A program made the position numbers and the translations under genes. From Myrmaecium sp. VS I D KN 1 (lineage: Eukaryota > Ascomycota > Dothideomycetes > Valsariales > Valsariaceae): a stretch of DNA of 64,000 bases. The first letter of the stretch is position 1; every line of letters starts with the position of its first letter. The notes under the pieces were generated by a model. The model had not been told where the DNA came from, made no database searches, and saw nothing but the letters and a program-made list of their open reading frames with translations. Shown here piece after piece: positions 11,764 through 24,019 of the stretch. The stretch lies in assembly GCA_019775845.1 (NCBI GenBank), contig JADQAV010000008.1, forward strand, positions 496,001 to 560,000, read 5' to 3'.

Positions 11764-13783
11764 TAGGGTGCGAGGATTGCTCAAGTCCCGTATGCGGCGA
11801 GTCCGGTTTCTATCCAACGACTCCCGAGGTCACGTAAACGCGACTCCGCGTGAAAGCGTGGTGTTCGCTTCGGCTGCTGGTTGCTGTGGCAGCCGGACCA
11901 CACTAGCCTCCGCAACCTCACCTGCCAGTGGCTGCCACCCCTCTGAGAACGACCTCGGGTACGCCCGATGCTCTGCCATGAGCAGCCGTACCCATTCATC
12001 CATCGAAGATGAACCACGACGCTCGCTGCTGACATTTTTCTCCCCACTGCTCTCGTCAGCTGCGCCGCTTATCAACACCGAACGCACGTCGGCTGGCGGC
12101 GCCGTCGATCACGTTGCCGCCATCGCACACCAAAGCGTGCATGGTATGGAGTCTTTCCCCAGCATTTGGCACAAGCACTTCCAGTGAGCACGAGTCCAAA
12201 TCTTGGTGCTTCATGAGAAGCAGATGCGCATGAACGGCGAATCCAGAAGCCCAGAGCATGCGATCGCACCGGCCGCAGCTGAGCGACAGTAGATCCTAAG
12301 CTCGAGGTGAGCCGTGTTGGGTAGCGCTCTGATGCAACGAGACCTCTCTGCCTCGTTGCCGCCCCCACGCATGCTGCGCCTGATCTTGCTCTCGGCATGC
12401 TGCGGGGGGCGTCTTTCGGCTTCACGTAAGGTAGGAGGTGAGGTCTCTCATGCGGCGATCTCCAATACGACGAGACGGGAGGGTTACTCGTTGGCAGCTT
12501 GCAGCCATGGTGGGATGGGTGCACAGCAGAGGCACAACGTGGACGAGCGTGCAGACAACGCCCTTGTCAGCCACACGATCTGAGTGATATGCTGCGCGGG
12601 CGGCCAGGACGTGACGAGGATTACATGTAGGTAATCGTATCACTCGTCCACTCATGAGCGAGAGAAGCTGGGACGACGGCCGGGCTCACCGCCGATTGCG
12701 GCTGCTGTAGCATGAACAGTTCGCACGGCGTGAGCTCAAACATCAGGTGCGGTTCGTTTGCATGAGGTTCGAGGCAGGTGGGATGTAGGTCCGGTTCTGT
12801 ACTGCATGCAGGCATGCTGGAGCTGTCGAGGGCTGAAGAATGGACGTGTCTGTGGGAAATGCCTCCGTTCCCGACGGCCAGGTTGCCGTCCCGGCTTCGA
12901 TGCATCGTTCAGCCTGAGGACGGGACGTCTCGAAATGGCAACGCAAGACCGCCGAGCGCATGGGGGTGGCTGTTAGCAGGCACAAACCACCATGGCAGTG
13001 TAGATCACGGAGGCTGAAAAGCGAACAAGGCGCAGATGGGCTCTGTCCGTGTCTTCTGTGTGCCTGTGAAGAACGAACAGCGAACAGATGAATGGAATGC
13101 CTTCCCTCTCCCCCCCGTCACGCGGCTCCCACTTCTCACCTACATGGGCGCCTGGCAGGGTTACTCGCAGACGGCACTGACAAGCGGTATCTGCTTCTCA
13201 CGGACGACGCCGAACTTGCCTCCCTGACAGCCGTCGTCTCCGGCCTTGGCCATCCCATACCGCTGCCTCTCCTCGCCCCTGCTCTGATCATGCAGATTCT
13301 GCCGCTCCCTGGACAGCGCACCCGTTCACTGGACAGGCACGCGAGCTGAGGCGATGATGATGATGTCCCAACTGCGCTGCTGATGAATCTGTGCCGCTTC
13401 TACTGGCCCGGCCTCCGCTCAAAACAAACCAACAAGGCAACGAGTCCTCTCGCAAAGACTCAATGGCGCCCCGGGCTCTGCGCGGGTCGCTTCCTTTGTG
13501 TGCGGGGACAGTGTGATCTAAACCGCGCCAACTGCGTTAACTAAGCCCGAGTTAACCCTTCTCCGCACTCGCGGAGAGATGGGTTCGCCAGCCTACAAAT
13601 GGGGATGCCCGCCGTGGGATCATCACGGCGGCGAAGCCACTTCCTCTCACCTCGCCCCTACATAGATAAAGCCGATGGAATCCAGCACCCAGTTGCCGAA
13701 TCCCTAGCCTCCTCTGCGCTGGAACTTCTTAAAGACGGGCGGGATCACCTGAAACCATCAAGGACGAACGTGAACGACTCGAG
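11764..13783. other. 2 kb divergent intergenic region
   Basis: Lies between the start of the coiled-coil gene (-) and the D-lactate dehydrogenase gene (+). Several frames of 60-160 codons are open on both strands, but none has protein-like composition or matching splice sites. I read it as two promoters. A short first exon of the coiled-coil gene could be hidden around 11820-12090. Confidence 0.45.
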
Positions 13784-15936
13784 ATGATCCGCTTAGCGAG
13801 GAATATCCCCAGGGTCCGAGCTGCCTCGCAGAGGTGGGGGTCGCTGAGGAACCAATCCACGACTCCCAAGCACGTCCCCAAAGTCGCTCCCGCACAACGT
13901 GCCTTCTGGAGCTCGGGCAGGGTGATCCTGTTCACGGCATGTACTGGCTCTCTAGCATATCTCTACGGGGTCAATGATGCGAGCTCACACTACAAACTGC
14001 CATGGTCAAAAACTACGAAGATTGCCTATGCGAGCAAGACGGAGATGGAGAAGGTGAAGCTCCCCGGGCCTTTGCGGTCCCTGCTGCGACCAGGACCAGT
14101 GCTAAGACCTTGAGAAGGCCATAGATGAGCTGCGCGCTCTCCTGGGTGAAGATTTCATAAGTACGGACGATGAAGATCTGCTCATGCACGGCTATTCGGA
14201 ATGGTCGTCAGTGAACATCGATCAGCTGCCCGTCGCCGTGGCGTACCCAAAGTCCACAGAAGAGGTCTCTGAGATCGCTAAGATCTGTCACAGATATCGC
14301 ATTCCCATGAGTAAGACACTCCACCTAGTCAGCTTAAAGGAGCAGCAATGATGACCTCAGTAGTTCCGTACTCCGGTGGATCGAGTCTGGAGGCCAACTT
14401 CTCAGCCCCTTTCGGAGGCATCAGCATCGATTTCACCCACATGGACAGGATAATCGAATTGCATGCAGATGAGTAAGAGCACCAGTCCTTCAAGTACCGC
14501 AAAAGCGATCTGACGACTGGTATAGCATGGATGTCGTGGTGCAGCCGTCCGTGCCGTGGATGAGTCTGAATGAGCAGATCAAAGATTCAGGGTTGTTCTT
14601 CCCCGTTGACCCGGGTCCATCGGTATGTACGCATCCCGGCTCTATATGCGAACTCATTATCAATCGTTTTTAGGCAAGGATAGGAGGAATGGTTGGAACA
14701 AGCTGCAGGTTTGAATGCAACCCCGGAAGGAGCCTGTGTTCAGTCAGTTGACCGAGATTCAGCGGAACGAATGCTGTTCGGTATGGCACCATGAAAGACT
14801 GGGTCATTAACCTTACCGTCGTGCTTGCCGATGGCACGGTTATCAAAACGCGCCGGCGTCCGCGGTATGCTCGAATTTTCTTTCTCTGCAGTGCTCTAAA
14901 GACTGATGTGCTTCTAGAAAATCGGCTGCTGGCTACAACCTCACGAATCTGTTCATTGGGTCAGAAGGAACTCTAGGTATTGTAACAGAAATTACTCTGA
15001 AGCTTGCCGTTGTCCCGCAGGAGACGAGTGTTGCAGTCGTGACGTTCCCCACTATCCGGGACGCTGCAGCTGCAGCAGCCAGGGTGATGAGATCGGGAGT
15101 TCCTGTGGCCGCCATGGAGATCATGGATGAGGTTCAGATGGGCGTTATCAACAAGTCCGGCTCGACCCTGAAGAAATGGAAGGAGGTCCCGACGATGTTT
15201 TTCAAGTCAGCCACCTCCAAGCTCGGCCTGTTGGCTTTTACTGATTCGTTGTCTTTAGGTTCTCCGGCACCAAGGCAGGCGTAAGTTTGTGGCACATCCC
15301 CGCACTCCATGTGGTTCGGTGGCTGAGACACATCCCGTTACACAGGTCCAGGAGAATATCAAGCTAGTCAAAGCGATTGCCAAAGCGCATAAAAGCGGGG
15401 ACTTTGAGTTCGCTCTGGATGCAGAACAGCAAAAGATCCTGTGGTCGGCCAGAAAAGAATCCTTGTGGAGCATGCTTGCACTTCGCAAAGAAGGCCGCGA
15501 AGTGTGGTCGACCGATGTTGCTGTCCCGTTATCGAGGCTTCCAGACATCATTGGTAGGTGATCTCACCGGGAAGAAATGTCTTTCTTTGCTAATATAGGA
15601 TGAATAGAGGTATCAAAGAAGGAGCTGGATAGCCTAGGGCTTTTTGCTAGCATACTAGGTCACGTCGGTGATGGGAATTTCCATGAGAGCATTCTGTACG
15701 ATCGGAACAATCCGGAGGAGCGAGCTGCAGTTGAGAAATGCGTGAAGACCATGGTACAAAGAGCCTTGGCCATGGAGGGCACGTGTACTGGGGAGCACGG
15801 CATTGGACTGGGGAAAAAGGAGTCGCTGCTCGAGGAGCTTGGCTTGGATACCATTGGTGTCATGAAGAGCATCAAGGCTGCGCTCGATCCGCATTGGCTG
15901 CTCAATCCAGGGAAGATCATTGATGCCCCTGTGTAA
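13784..15936 (+). CDS. DLD1: D-lactate dehydrogenase (cytochrome), mitochondrial, ten exons
   Basis: FAD enzyme that oxidises D-lactate to pyruvate and passes electrons to cytochrome c at the inner mitochondrial membrane. Exons 13784-14053, 14115-14310, 14361-14472, 14526-14622, 14674-14708, 14763-14864, 14918-15205, 15259-15280, 15346-15553 and 15608-15936 join in frame to 552 residues (yeast Dld1 is about 590). The N-terminus is Arg/Ser-rich without acids, followed by a hydrophobic segment ([16 protein letters not shown], about residues 47-62), as expected for a mitochondrial presequence with membrane anchor. FAD-binding motifs are [33 protein letters not shown] and [14 protein letters not shown]. 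The C-terminal oxidase domain has [13 protein letters not shown] and [10 protein letters not shown]. Exon 8 is only 22 bases. The acceptor of the first intron could be 14114 or 14117; both keep the frame. Confidence 0.95.
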
Positions 15937-16270
15937 CAGGCGGCTGTGTTTGGCTAGCATGGAGGTTCTGCATGGGAGCGGCTCCCTGTTTCCCGTATCG
16001 TTGGTGCATTAGGACGCGGACGAACCGGTGGGTTTGGAACAGTTGGTTACTAGACCATGTGCATATGAAAATACCGACATAGGCATCGCAGTAGATAGAA
16101 CATAACGAAGTACATCACCACACGCCTGGATGGAGTTCCGCTCGTGGGTCATGCCTGCCTCAGGCCTCAAAGCATCTCGGAGATAGCGAGCCCATAGCTC
16201 CAGGAGCTCACCCCGAGCTATCCAACCTCCTACACCCTCAACCTACGGTGGTAGATACGGCGTCCCAAGA
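15937..16270. other. Short spacer between DLD1 and ATG29
   Basis: 334 bases that must hold the DLD1 3' end and the ATG29 promoter, both genes being on the plus strand. No gene. Confidence 0.5.
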
Positions 16271-18066
16271 ATGACGCCTCCTCCATACCAAGATCGGGTC
16301 GGTATGCGAGCTGAGCACCCTCGCGAGTCTTCCACGAATGCAGGTAGCCAGCAGAACGGCAAAGGTCCAAAGCGTACCAGCGCCGCGCCGCAGTCGGAGA
16401 TGATACACTTCACGGCCCTGGTGCGGCTCCCCTTTGCCAGGGGCGACTTCGTAGATCCACCACAGGTAGGTATCCGTTCGATAAACAGCTCGTGATGCCC
16501 TATGCGGGTTACCCCAGCTCACCACGCTCCAGGTGGAATGGAACGCGACCAAGGACCGGGCGTTATGGAAGATCATCTCGCAGACGCCAAAGACGAGCGA
16601 TCTGGACTGTAAGCATGTACTGGCAACCTCCAAACTTACACAAGAAGCTGACGTTGCGTCGCAGGGGATCATTTGTACGTTGGTGAATCCGCTGGAGATG
16701 TCAATCGCTCTCTAACCTCTTGCCAGGGCTGAGCAGTTCCAAGTCTCGCCCAAGTTCATGCTCCAGCAAGCGGCATGGCTGTACGAACGGCACTTATCCC
16801 ACGTACGAGCGCAGATGAGGAGGGTGGGGAGTGCCAATACCGGGGCCAATACCGGTGCTGGGAGCTACAATGCGCCGTCGGGGAGCATGCAAATGAGACG
16901 GTTGGGTAGCGGAGGAGGTACGCGTGCATGCATTAAGCATTGAACCCTACCCGTAAAGCATACTGTTGCTTACTATCATCAGGGTTGCCACGAGCCCCAT
17001 CAGCTCTTTCCCTACGATCAAAGGATAGCCCAACTCCTCGGGGAGATACCCCAACCACTCCGCGTGCGATTGGTAAGGCTTCACAAACAAGTTGAGGGTT
17101 CCGCTGACAGCCACGATAGCCCCTCCGCTATCGCGTACGCCTTCCACGACCACAGTGACCCAGTCCAAAGTCAACGTCGCGCAGCCTCTGCGTAAGACGT
17201 CGCAGCGATCAGCCCGTTCTTCCCATCCTCCACACAGCGCCTCTCCTAGCGATCCATCAAGCGATATACATGGACGACCCGCGAGCCCGAGCAGCCCCTC
17301 CGCGATTTCGGACAGCTCGTCCTCCGCCTCCTCCGACTCCGACACGGGGCTCAATCCCATCCGTCGCAGCCAACTATTCAAGCGGCCTCCACGGTTTAAG
17401 TCCCGCAAGACGCACTTATCCCGCGTGGACGACCAAGCCGAAGACGCCGAGGAGGAGGAGGACGAAGAAAGCGAGAGCGAAGGCGTCTTCCTACCCTTCG
17501 CCAACCATCTCCGGAAAGTCCCGACCTCCGGCGGCCCCTCGAGAGAGAAAGCGAGGGAGCAAAGCGACCCGTCCACGTCGCCCACCCCCGACACCGAGAG
17601 CAGCGGTCACCACCTCGTGAAGTCCATGACGAGCTCTGCAAGCTCACCCCGAGCCTCGGCACCCCCGGACGCTGCCGTAGGGCGCGCAGGTCCCAGCCGC
17701 GTCCACAGACACACTACTCATTCCAACGGCCCTCCGCCAGGGCCCTTGAGCCCGCGTCACCGGGCGGAATTGGCCCGCGCGAGCACGCGACAGCAGCAGA
17801 AAGGCAAGGGCCGGGACGGCAGCGAGGGGACGCCGAGCATGGGGAGCAGCTTCAGCGATTTGGATGGTGAGTTGTGCATCTTCTCCCCCTCCGTGGGCTC
17901 CAATCGAAGGCGATGACCCGAACAGAGAGTGTGTTGCTGACCACGGATAATTCCCCTTGTCGCAGACGCGAGCATCACCCAGTCCGCCCTCGAGGAGGCG
18001 CTCCTGAGCAACATCCAGCATGGCCGCATGAGCACGTTCAGTCAGCTGCGGTCGCGGCTGTTGTAA
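16271..18066 (+). CDS. ATG29: Autophagy-related protein 29, seven exons including a 10-base micro-exon
   Basis: Atg29 works with Atg17 and Atg31 in the scaffold of the Atg1 kinase complex that starts autophagosome formation. Exons 16271-16465, 16533-16608, 16665-16674, 16727-16917, 16983-17072, 17111-17866 and 17966-18066 join to 472 residues. The diagnostic N-terminal block is clear: FTALVRLPFARGDFVDPPQ, then VEWNATKDRALWKIIS, KTSDLDWDHLAEQF and LQQAAWLYERHLSHVRAQMR. The middle is a long Ser/Pro-rich, acidic disordered region, and the end (ITQSALEEALLSNIQHGRMS) matches the conserved Atg29 tail. Exon 3 (GGGATCATTT) is needed to code W-D-H-L. The upstream intron ends CGCAG, and the next has a CTAACC branch site. 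The intron 17073-17110 is only 38 bases, so its ends are less sure. The ATG at 16400 (MIHFTALVRLPF) is the alternative start and closer to the usual family N-terminus. Confidence 0.93.
16665..16674 (+). other. ATG29: 10-base micro-exon of ATG29
   Basis: GGGATCATTT flanked by GCAG before and GTACGT after. It completes the Trp codon split by the upstream intron, adds Asp and His, and leaves two bases of a Leu codon. Skipping it would shift the frame and lose the conserved DLDW...AEQF block. Confidence 0.85.
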
Positions 18067-20040
18067 ACGGAGAAGTAACATTTGTTGTCGAGGTCACGGT
18101 GTGATCTCCAGCCAGGCTCGTCTTTTCTCCTTTTTTCCTTCTTGTCCGTCTTCCTTTTCCATCGTCCTCTTCTCCTGATTATTTGGTGGCCGTTATTTTC
18201 CACCTCCTTTTTTTCTCATAGACAGCGGCGTTGGCCTTCTCCGGTGCTTGGTGCAGGGGGGTTTCGGTACCGTGTTTCGTTCTGGGCGCCGGCTTTTTGG
18301 TTTTTGGGCGGTTGCATGCTTGTGTATACATATATTTACCTCTATCTGTATGGTATGGAATATAAACGATCACCTCTCCGCACATGCGCACTAAACGGAT
18401 CGTCCAAGGACATGTAACGTGCTCTTTGGGCCACAGAACACAGGATCATGATATGAGTGAACGGGAGGGAAAATGTGAGAGCATTGACGACGGAGAAGGA
18501 ACGAGTATACGTGTGATCGGTGAGCGTCATACTGGTGCCATCTTTGAGAACTGGAGTTTCGATTCGTCTTTTCGAGCCCCCACGGTGGAACGAAATCGAA
18601 AAAAAAGAAAATAAAAATGAAGATGAAGAAGAGAAAGTCAACCTCGCACCAAGTAATCGCTGGAGAGAGCGGAGATGGACCGAGAGGCGACTATGGTGCA
18701 ATCGCACATCGTTTCAAGGGAAGAGAGCGAGCAACAGCCTATTGAGTAGGTGTTCATCGAGACACGAACACAGCAGAGAGATATTGGAAGGCCGATGTAC
18801 CATCATTCCCAAGCACAGCAGGAGAAATACTCTTCATTATGAGCAAGCCGTCCGGTATATGAAAGAGTACACTTCTTTTTGCAGGAGTACAGGAAGCACA
18901 TCCCCACTTTCGCATTGTATACTTGTCAGCTACAAGATGTATCCAGGAACCAGTGCATGTGTACGCAGCGCGCCCCTGCTGGCTGGAAAAAAACCCCCCT
19001 CCTTTCAACCCCAACCCATACATATACGCAGAACACAAAAAGAAAAAATCCCAAACCCCCCATATCCCAAGCTTTGATCCTGATTTCGAATCCAGAATCC
19101 CGAGGTTGTATATATCCGTATCCCAGTCCGAGTCCCCAGAGACCAGACGCGCCGATGGAAAACCAAAGGAAAGGGGAAGAAGAAACAAAATAAAGAGAAA
19201 GTAAAAAAGTCACGGGAACCCCCTCCAATCCCATGAACCAGATAGCCCGAAGACGCAGCTCTAAGCGTTTGTAAAGAGAATAAAAATGAGGAGAAAGAAA
19301 TAAGAACACGCAGGACACACTCCGTGCGTACATGCGTACGGAACAAGAAGGTTCCTCACACACTTTCTCTCTGACCCCTCCTCTCAAGGCGAAACCTTTT
19401 CGGAATCGCCATCTTTCAAGGAGCAAAAAGAAGTAAGGAAAAGGGTAAAAAGCAGAATACAACGAAGAAGAAGAAGAGCAAGAACAAGAAAAAGCAACAT
19501 ACCAAAAGAGAGCAAGCAAACCAGCGCCGCACACCGAAGTGGTATTCCGTGGGTTTTCGTTCGACGAAACGGGGAAAGGAGGGTATGTCAAAGAAAAAGA
19601 GAGAGGGTGAGGATCATGCTGGCATGTCTCTGGAAAGGAAAAGAGAGAGAAGGGACGCCAGGCCAGCGAGTAATGAAAAGATAAACAAAAGGAGTGGCTG
19701 TGGGGTAGAGGAGACTGAACGAAACTTTTCGGGGTGCTGTGTTGTAGTTTTCCGTGATGCGAGGCATGGCAAGGACCATGGGGGAAAGGAAGGAGAAAAA
19801 AAGATCCGAAAGCAGAATGAAGCAAATGCAGAGAGAGGGAACGACTGGAAGGATCAGCTGGGAAAAGGAATGAAGCCGATCATTAGCATGATGAAGACAT
19901 CCACAGCTTCTGTTTCCTAGATGGCCCCGATCGTGCGAGATATTTTGTACAGATAAGCGTGACGTGTGCGGCCCGGTGATTTCTGATGTCAAAAGGACGA
20001 GATCCGGTCAGGTGAAGGAGATGTTAAAACCCGGATTAGA
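18067..20040. other. 2 kb convergent region between ATG29 and palI
   Basis: Purine- and pyrimidine-rich tracts (for example around 19000-19250 and 19400-19700) give long open frames on both strands with low-complexity translations. I interpret it as 3' untranslated regions. No supported gene or RNA. Confidence 0.5.
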
Positions 20041-22382
20041 TCACATCGCATCAGGACGAGGATACCTTCCCTGACCCGTGCCTGCCATCGGGGGAATGAA
20101 GCCAGGCTGACGGCGACCGCTCGGGTTCATCAGACCGCCACCGCGACCGCGGCCGCGGGGTCCGGGCACGATGAAGTCCGGGTTGGCTTCCAGGATGATG
20201 TCCGCCTGCCTCTGCCGGCTCGCTCCGTACGGCGCAAACGACCCGGCGCCCTGAGGTGCACCGGGAGGCGGCGGTCTCCAGTTGGGATTGATGCCTCGCT
20301 GCGAGACCGAGGTGAAGTGCGACGCCTCCGACGCGGCAGGGGATCGTGCTCCTTCCGCGAGGTCCTCGTACGACGATACGCGTTCCATGCCAGGCGGGCC
20401 GGCATGGTTGGTCTGTATAGGCGGCGGGCGGGAGGTAGGGCCCTGGGACGCCACTGGTGGGGTGGAGGAGAATCCAGGCACCAGCGCAGCAGGGAGAGCA
20501 GGTTCAGGCTCAGCAAAGCGGGGGTCGATGTCTTCGTAATACTGATCCGATGCTCGCCTGAGCCTTGTGGGACTGGATGCGATAGGAAACTCTGACTGGG
20601 CAGGCAGTTCGATCGGCGACGCTTGAATCGGCGACAAGCCACGCGCCTGGTCGGCGTTGGGCGGCGAGGAGCCTTGACCCCATCCCGCACGAGGAGGTAC
20701 GTAAGGTCCAGGTTGGTCGGAATATTCGCTCGAAGGACTGCCAATCGGAGCAGGAGCAGGCGCAGGTGCAGCATCTTCTCCGGCTCCGTTCCGTTGCATT
20801 GCTACCATGCCTTGAACATCGCCGTCGTTCTCTCTGCTTCCGTAATTGCGCGGCGATTGAGGCGTTCCAACTCGTCCATCCATCTCAAAGGCCTGGCCGA
20901 CAGGAACTGGGTCTTGCATGCCGGGCATAGGAGGTACTGGCGGCTGAGGCGACTCGTTTCGCGGGCCGGGAACCATGCCAGGGCCAGGAGAGCGTTCGCG
21001 ATCGTCATAGTATCCGTTCTGATAGACAGGAGGTCCGCCACGTCCAGCCATTGCTCCTGCTGCCATTCCAGCAGCCATCCCGCCAGCCATTCCGCCAGCC
21101 ATCGATGGGTCCATTCCCCTTCCGCCATCATCAAATCCAGGCGGAGGAGGCCCCCTCATCCCGGGTGGTGGCCGACCATAGCCACCTCTGGGAGGGTACC
21201 CGCCCCTCGGTGGGTAGCCTCCTCTACCTCTGAAACCTCCTCTCGGAACAGGTCCACCTCTTCCACGCGCGTAGAATCGATCACCGCCCCGGCCGGGACC
21301 CGCGAACCCATTCGGGCCGGGTCCTCTCGGCGGCGGGCCACCCATGCCCGGTGGAGGCGATCCGTACGGCCCGTTCGGCGGCAGAGGGTTTCCATACTGA
21401 TCTCTCGGAGGGCCTCGGCCTCGGCCTGCCGGTAGCGGTGGCATGCGTGACTGATCCCCATACCTTCCAGGCATGTCATCGGGTCTGCTTCCGGCCCGAT
21501 GCATGCTGCCATCGTTGCTTCGGATGGAGGGCGCGGTGAGCGGCGCCTGCTCATCGCTGCTCTTCTTCTGTAGTTCGAAGGTCGCGAATTCCGGGCCCTT
21601 GCCCATCTCCGAGCCCATCGGGTGTCCCGGGGACAGGGGCGGCGGCGATTCGGCTTTGGGCAGCATGTTCGGGCTCGGGGCGCGGTTCGCATAGTAGTTC
21701 TCCCCGTTCATCTCCGCATTCTCCGCGATCCTCTTCTTCCTCGCTTTACGGCTGACCAGGGTCCGTCGCATGGCGCATGTGACAACGCCGCAGGCGCAGA
21801 TGATGATGGTGGCGGCTAACACGATCCATCCTCCCCATTCCATGTGCGGCACGAACAGCAAGAGATCGACCAAGAAGGCGAGCAGACAGACGAGGAGGGT
21901 GGGAAAGATGAGGATGAGCAGCGCGAGGAGATAGCGCGGGGAATGCGCGGGGGAGTGAAAGTGAGCGGCGACCGCGAGACCGAAGCATATCAACGTCAGG
22001 AGGGCCGCGACCGGGTGAACGATCAAGATGGAGGAGAGGGAGTGCCTGGTGGAGGTAGGCAGGGAAAAATCGCTGTTATTATCGCTGAAGAGTCCCGCTA
22101 TAATGGCAGAAAAGGTCATCTCATCGTTAGCACAATCGGTCGGGCGCATGATGGGGTCGCACATATGGCGCAGGTGCACGCCGAGTGCAACGTACCGGTT
22201 CCATAGCCAACGCGGAAGCCGCTGCAGTCGTCCCCATCGCAGTATCCGAACACACCGAAGGAGTAGCCCTTGAACGAGGCGAGCGGGATCGCCTTGATGA
22301 TCGGCACGGAAAGGGTTGAGAGGAGCAGGAGGACGAAGGCGACGAAGAAGAGGACGGAGAGCGGCGTGGCCGGGCGAAGCAT
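20041..22382 (-). CDS. palI: pH-response regulator PalI/Rim9, two exons
   Basis: Plasma-membrane helper of the ambient-pH sensor PalH/Rim21 in the PacC signalling pathway; SUR7/PalI family. Exons 22382-22196 and 22097-20041 join to 747 residues; the intron has a GCTAAC branch site. Four membrane segments are visible at about residues 9-29, 85-108, 117-143 and 149-168. The first outer loop carries the YCDGDDC cysteine pair, and SSILIVHPVAA is the family block before the second segment. The cytoplasmic tail of about 575 residues is Gly/Pro-rich, with RGGYPP-type and GGMA-type short repeats at about residues 340-430. The tail length fits filamentous fungal PalI rather than the shorter yeast Rim9. 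The start is fixed by MLRPATPLSVLFF just before the first membrane segment. Confidence 0.93.
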
Positions 22383-24019
22383 GATGGCGAGTGGGCAGGT
22401 GGAGGCTCAAAGGGAGAGAGCCCTTGGAAACGAGGGGGGAGGCCGGCTGCTCAGCGGCAGGGAACTGCGTGGTAGTAGAAATTCGAGAAAAATGAATTAA
22501 AAAAAAAAATGAAGAAAAGAGATGTGGTGGTGAAAGGGTTGGTTGAGAATGGTGGTGGTGGAGGTTAGGTGGACGGGCAGAGGTGCGCCAACGTGAGACA
22601 AGTCGCGACGGGTCCTGGAATGAAACGAGGGGCGGCGAGCGAGGCGGGCGCGTGCATGGACCCCACAAAACCGGCCAGGAACGGTGGTAGTGGCAGTGGC
22701 CGTGGCAGTGGCAGTGACTGATAGAGGCTGGTGAGGGCGTGGAGATGGGCGTGTGTGCGTGCGGCGCCACGGGGTAAAGCGAGAGGAAGTGGAGTGTCCC
22801 CACCACGCGACGGAGACGATCAGGTACGGTGGTGGTGATGAAGAATGTGGGTGTGAATGTCGGTATAAGATATGTGTAGTAAGGTGGGAAGTGGGAAGAA
22901 GAGAGAGAGGAAGAGAGAGGCGGGGAAAGGTTGTTGGAATAGAGTGACGAGGTCGTAGGGAGTTGGAACAGGCGAGAGTCAAGTTCTGCAGAGAAACTCT
23001 GCTCTGCAAAGGAGAAGGGGGAGCTGCTGCTGCGCCAGAGTTGGCAGAGTTGGCAGGACGACAATCAGCAATCAGCTCGCTCGACCTTGCGGGGGGCTGA
23101 AGAGGGGGGGCCCGCTAAGGTACCTATTCACGGGGGCGGAAAGGTATGCCGTGCATGCAGCTCCTGTATCCACCTCATCCCGCATAGCCCCAAGTATACT
23201 CCGTATATGTACCTTTTAACAAAAGTCCCTCCAGCTGGTAACGTTTATTTCGAGCAGATAATTGCTAGAGAGAGGCACGGCATCTACAGATTCTACATAT
23301 ACTTCATGCATGATTCTCGTCTTGCAGTTCTTCAAGTTCTTCCATCCTCGCTTCCACTCACCGATCCGCTTTTCATCTCGTCCCCCCGTGAGCATTACAA
23401 TGAATGAAAATGAGAGAGGTGAACGATCCCTTTCTCACCACAACTATCACAAGTGCTGCTGAGACACTTCGATCGCTATCTGGCGAACACCCCGGTCTGC
23501 CAGCAAAAAGCTCGATAACTACATGTACTAGTATGTAGTATGTAAGTAGGTACTAGTCCACGATAAAGAGACCACGCCCACTTTTGCCTTCTCTAAATAG
23601 ACCAAGCTCGGCTACGGCCCATCGCCAAACTTGGCTTTCAGATTCTTCTTCCTCCTGACCGTTTCCGGCCTGGCTACAGCATTCACCACCCGAACCGAGC
23701 GCCTTTGATTGGAACGCCCGGGCTTCGTGCCGACGCTGACTTGGACATCCCGGTTCCCCCTGGTCATGTACCGCTCCGTGCTGGCAAGACTCCCTATTGC
23801 AACGTCCGTAAAGCATCACGTACCAAATCTCGCTCTCAATATTGCATTATGCGTGGTGCAGATTCATTTTGATTGTCATTTTTTTCGTCATAATAACTAG
23901 CATTCGTGTGCTAGTGTCCGGCGACCATGGTATTTTAGACAATTGCAACCCAGTGAAAAGCTGTCCCTTGACTCCATCTGCGACCACCCAAAATGCATCC
24001 GAACCCGTAAGACTTACAT
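22383..24019. other. palI promoter and eS4 3' region
   Basis: 1.6 kb between two minus-strand genes. It holds a GT/GA-rich leader upstream of palI (22500-23080) and AGGTAC-containing motifs near 23118 and 23547. No supported gene. Confidence 0.5.

Noticed and set aside
11830-12087. Possible upstream exon of the coiled-coil gene (minus strand, beginning MDEWVRLLMAEHRAYP)
   Set aside because: Protein-like, but every acceptor tried gave a stop or the wrong phase when joined to the next exon; left as a possibility only.
19082-19096. TTCGAATCC, resembling a tRNA B box
   Set aside because: No matching A box or cloverleaf arms in the flanking bases.
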